A program made the position numbers and the translations under genes. The notes under the pieces are model-generated. The model had not been told where the DNA came from. It worked only from the letters and a program-made list of their open reading frames with translations, and did not search any database. Positions 61,543-64,000 of a stretch of DNA of 64,000 nt are shown one piece after another; positions within the stretch are counted from its first letter, which is position 1; each line of letters begins with the position of its first letter. The stretch comes from Pollutimonas sp963706785 (GTDB lineage: Bacteria; Pseudomonadota; Gammaproteobacteria; Burkholderiales; Burkholderiaceae_B): positions 124,001 through 188,000 of the forward strand of contig CAVPNJ010000004.1 in assembly GCA_963706785.1 (NCBI GenBank), read 5' to 3'.

Positions 61543-61986
61543 CTATGCCCTGTCCATTTCATGCAGCTTTTCCACGCGACGCCTGCAATCTTCGTCAGTG
61601 GAAAATTCGGCATCCAGATAGGCAGACACCAGGTCGTTCGCTAACCACGGCCCGACAATCTGAGCACCTATGCACATGACATTGACATCGTCATGTTCAA
61701 CGCATTGATGTGCCGAGTGCACATCATGACAAACCGCCGCCCGGATACCTCGAACTTTATTCGCGGCAATCGAGGCGCCGACGCCCGTACCGCAAACCAT
61801 GATGCCCCGGTCCGAAGATCCTGACCTGATCTTATCCGTCAACTGTTTCGCAATATCCGGAAAATCAACAGGGGCATCGTTGAAACTGCCAACGTCGATG
61901 ACCTCGTGACCAAGGCTCTTGACTAAATCGACCACCGATTTCTTCAAAAGCCAGCCAGCATGATCGGAACCGATAACAATTCGCAT
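61543..61986 (-). CDS. rpiB: Ribose-5-phosphate isomerase B (RpiB/LacAB family)
   Basis: 147 residues. MRIVIGSDHAGW and GIMVCGTGVGASIAANKVRGIRAAVCHD contain the active-site Cys and the phosphate-binding segments of RpiB. Interconverts ribose-5-phosphate and ribulose-5-phosphate, or acts on a related aldose phosphate. Thirty bases downstream of the binding-protein gene and upstream of rbsK. Confidence 0.9.
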   Translation of the reverse strand: MRIVIGSDHAGWLLKKSVVDLVKSLGHEVIDVGSFNDAPVDFPDIAKQLTDKIRSGSSDRGIMVCGTGVGASIAANKVRGIRAAVCHDVHSAHQCVEHDDVNVMCIGAQIVGPWLANDLVSAYLDAEFSTDEDCRRRVEKLHEMDRA

Positions 61987-62016
61987 GATTCACATCCTAA
62001 AAATAATTGAACAAAC

Positions 62017-62820
62017 CTATCGCGATCCGCGCATGTCCTCGGGCAGTTCGGTACCGTAATATTTGTTGTAGATCTCGTTTAGCTTGCCATTCTTGAGATT
62101 GGCTTCGACCCACTCGTTGACTTTGGCCAGCAGTCGAGCCTCGCCCTTTTTAACGCCGATCGCCAGGTCAAAATTACGCAAGACAAACAGCGGCTTGAAA
62201 TTGTTCTTGCCGATTTTCTTGTCGATTTGAGCGACCAGTGACTGCGAAGTCGCCACCATTTTTGCCTGGCCGCTTACAGCAGCGGTCACCAAAGTGGAGT
62301 CATCATCATATCGGGCAACCGTATACCCGTACTTGGCTGCCTGCGGGGTCAGTTCGGTATCTTGCGTAGTACCACGGGTTACCGCAACGGTATGGCCTTT
62401 CAGGGTCTCGAGACTTTTGACCGGTATGTCATTGTAGCCAGCCACAACCGACTGCAGAACGGCATAACGCTTGGAGAAATCGATTACTTTGGCGCGTTCC
62501 GGCGTCACGGACAAGGTCGATACCACAATGTCGGCCTTGTCGGTTTGCAGATTGGGGATGCGAGTCGCACCGGTGGTTTGGATAAGCTCGTATTTGACTC
62601 CCCAGTCTTTGGCCAAAAGCTTCCCTACTTCGACATCGGCACCGATGGGCTCCATAGAGGCGCTCATCATTCCCGCTGGCGGTATGCCAAGGTCGGTTGA
62701 TATACGAATTACCTTGTTCTTTTCGATATTGTCCAACACATCGGCGTGGGCAATGCCGCCGCCTGCAGCCAATAGGCCGAGCATGCACAACATTGAGGCG
62801 GCGATAGTTCTTTTTTTCAT
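62017..62820 (-). CDS. Polar amino acid ABC transporter binding protein (PAAT-type)
   Basis: 267 residues with a signal peptide (TIAASMLCMLGLLAAGGGIAHA) and a two-lobed type 2 binding domain: VIRISTDLGIPPAGM, DIVVSTLSVTPERAKVIDFSKRY, and LKGHTVAVTRGTTQD. The family usually binds polar amino acids. Its operon mates here are sugar enzymes, so the ligand may be atypical. Followed by rpiB and rbsK on the same strand. Confidence 0.87.
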   Translation of the reverse strand: MKKRTIAASMLCMLGLLAAGGGIAHADVLDNIEKNKVIRISTDLGIPPAGMMSASMEPIGADVEVGKLLAKDWGVKYELIQTTGATRIPNLQTDKADIVVSTLSVTPERAKVIDFSKRYAVLQSVVAGYNDIPVKSLETLKGHTVAVTRGTTQDTELTPQAAKYGYTVARYDDDSTLVTAAVSGQAKMVATSQSLVAQIDKKIGKNNFKPLFVLRNFDLAIGVKKGEARLLAKVNEWVEANLKNGKLNEIYNKYYGTELPEDMRGSR

Positions 62821-62859
62821 CTTTACATCTCCTTTGGATTTAACGTTTGATATAACGTC

Positions 62860-63615
62860 TTAGAGTTCGTTTTGCAAAAACTCCCTTAACTCTGGGGTTT
62901 GGGGATTAGTCAGAATGCTCGTGCCCCCCTTCTCCCAAACCTTGCCTTCATTCATGAAGATGATGGTGTCGGCGATCCTGCGCGCGAAGTTCATTTCATG
63001 AGTGACCATAATCATGGTCATGCCCTTTGTCGCCAAGTCCTCGATAACCCGCAGTACCTCTCCGGTTAGTTGCGGATCAAGGGCGGAGGTTACCTCGTCA
63101 AAGAGCATGACTTTGGGTTCCATCGCCAAAGAACGGGCGATGGCCGCCCGCTGCTGCTGGCCGCCCGACAGATGTTCGGGATATTGCCTGGCTTTGTCTA
63201 CCAAGCCCACCTGGCCCAATACCCGGTGAGCCAGATCCCGGGCGTCTTTTTTTGGAATCTTTTTCACCGCCGTTGGGGCGAGCATCACGTTTTCTTCGAT
63301 GGTGAGGTGGGGAAACAAGTTATAGCTTTGAAACACGATACCAACGTCCAGCCGCAGTGCCTTGAGATCGACGTTCGGATTATGAACGTCGTGCCCGCAG
63401 ACAGTAATGGTTCCTGCGTTGATTGCTTCCAGAAGGTCCATGCAGCGAAGCGCTGTGCTTTTTCCCGAGCCGCTTTTCCCGATGATGGCGACAACCTCGC
63501 CTTTTACGACATCCATACTTACGCCCTTAAGGACTTCGATGTTGCCGAATTTTTTATGCACATCTTTGAGGCTGACCACCACTTCACGGCCGGTTTCGTC
63601 GGTAACGCTATGCAT
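62860..63615 (-). CDS. Amino acid-type ABC transporter ATPase (GlnQ/HisP-like)
   Basis: 251 residues from the ATG at 63615, with GGAG upstream. Walker A GKSGSGKST, Q-loop VFQSYNLFPHLTIEENV, signature LSGGQQQR, Walker B VMLFDEVTSALDP (with V for P after E) and switch His in MVTHEM. Drives the importer with the permease encoded upstream, which it overlaps by eight bases. Confidence 0.92.
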   Translation of the reverse strand: MHSVTDETGREVVVSLKDVHKKFGNIEVLKGVSMDVVKGEVVAIIGKSGSGKSTALRCMDLLEAINAGTITVCGHDVHNPNVDLKALRLDVGIVFQSYNLFPHLTIEENVMLAPTAVKKIPKKDARDLAHRVLGQVGLVDKARQYPEHLSGGQQQRAAIARSLAMEPKVMLFDEVTSALDPQLTGEVLRVIEDLATKGMTMIMVTHEMNFARRIADTIIFMNEGKVWEKGGTSILTNPQTPELREFLQNEL

Positions 63616-64000
63616 AAGATCTTTCTCCGGATTTAGCTTCAAGTTTTCGACTGAAAACAGACAACGGATAACACATCGAAAAATAAAGCATAGCGATAAG
63701 CAAGTAGATAAGGAAAGGCTGAAAAATAGTGTTATTGACAATTTGCCCCGCCCTGACCAACTCGACGAATCCCACAACCGAGGCCAGCGAGGTATTTTTT
63801 ATAATCTGCACCATGAACCCGACGGTGGGCGGCGTGGCGATTCTGATCGCCTGGGGCAATATAACCTTAGTCATTCTTTGCGCCCGCGACAAAGCGAGGC
63901 ATTCGGCGGCCTCCCACTGAGCCTTGGGAACGGACTGTATAGCGCCGCGCCAGCTTTCGCCCAGATAAGCGGAAACGTATACCGACAAGGACACCGATGC
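63608..64000 (-). CDS. Amino acid-type ABC transporter permease (partial)
   Basis: The C-terminal 131 or so residues of a HisM/GlnP-type permease; the start lies beyond the window. The conserved loop AAECLALSRAQRMTKVILPQAIRIATPP contains the EAA motif region, followed by VQIIKNTSLASVV. Overlaps the ATPase start by eight bases, indicating one operon. Confidence 0.9.
   Translation of the reverse strand, partial: ASVSLSVYVSAYLGESWRGAIQSVPKAQWEAAECLALSRAQRMTKVILPQAIRIATPPTVGFMVQIIKNTSLASVVGFVELVRAGQIVNNTIFQPFLIYLLIAMLYFSMCYPLSVFSRKLEAKSGERSYA

Noticed and set aside
1..64000. CRISPR arrays, retron or diversity-generating elements
   Set aside because: No regularly spaced repeats, reverse transcriptase or Cas-like genes were seen on reading both strands.

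Overview
The window reads as chromosome of a betaproteobacterium, most likely Burkholderiales/Alcaligenaceae. It has a flhDC-motA flagellar locus, a norA-norB type NO-detoxification operon under NorR/sigma-54 in the Ralstonia arrangement, a Rhizobium-style glycerol ABC importer, and protein families typical of Alcaligenaceae. The family assignment is inference from gene content, not from a marker gene.

Layout. 1-1.5 kb: flagellar master regulators flhD and flhC and the start of motA, all on the minus strand. 1.9-2.4 kb: an NlpC/P60 lipoprotein. 2.5-12.8 kb: a complete glycerol regulon. glpD has its own unit. A six-gene glycerol ABC importer (two ATPases, two permeases, small membrane protein, binding protein) ends at a strong terminator at 4132-4170. 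Divergent glpR-glpK follows. 12.9-16.7 kb: small membrane proteins, a methyltransferase, a lipoate-ligase-like protein and a DUF5993-dsbB pair. 16.8-21.6 kb: SulP transporter and a Cd/Zn/Pb P-type ATPase with divergent CadR/PbrR-type regulator and a textbook MerR operator. 21.6-26.8 kb: AhpD-like protein, quinol NO reductase, RIC repair protein and NorR, with a sigma-54 promoter and three GGT-N7-ACC sites between ric and norR. 27-37 kb: ordinary housekeeping/accessory genes.

37.1-47.8 kb is the most plastic part. tRNA-Asn(GTT) has been used as an integration site at least twice. A 43-base copy of its 3' end lies at 43050-43092 and a shorter 14-base copy at 47811-47824. Each copy is followed by a different hairpin terminator. 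The first island carries a truncated integrase, a dead IS3-family element, an AlpA-like regulator overlapping an unknown membrane protein, and three unknown lipoproteins. The second carries a decayed integrase, an aquaporin, gene fragments and small unknown genes.

48-53.5 kb: small unknown genes, a variant YedK/HMCES protein, a phosphatase, tandem AI-2E family membrane proteins and a MAPEG protein. 53.6-60.6 kb: tRNA-Thr(CGT), an acetyltransferase, a conspicuously GC-rich BCCT transporter, then a degraded stretch (glucose dehydrogenase, TauE/SafE and diacylglycerol-kinase remnants) and an intact metallophosphoesterase. 60.6-64 kb: ribokinase, RpiB and an amino-acid-type ABC importer on the minus strand, cut by the window end.

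The best candidate for something undescribed is the cargo of the first tRNA-Asn island. The best mechanistic oddity is the complementary degeneracy of the two glycerol-importer ATPases.
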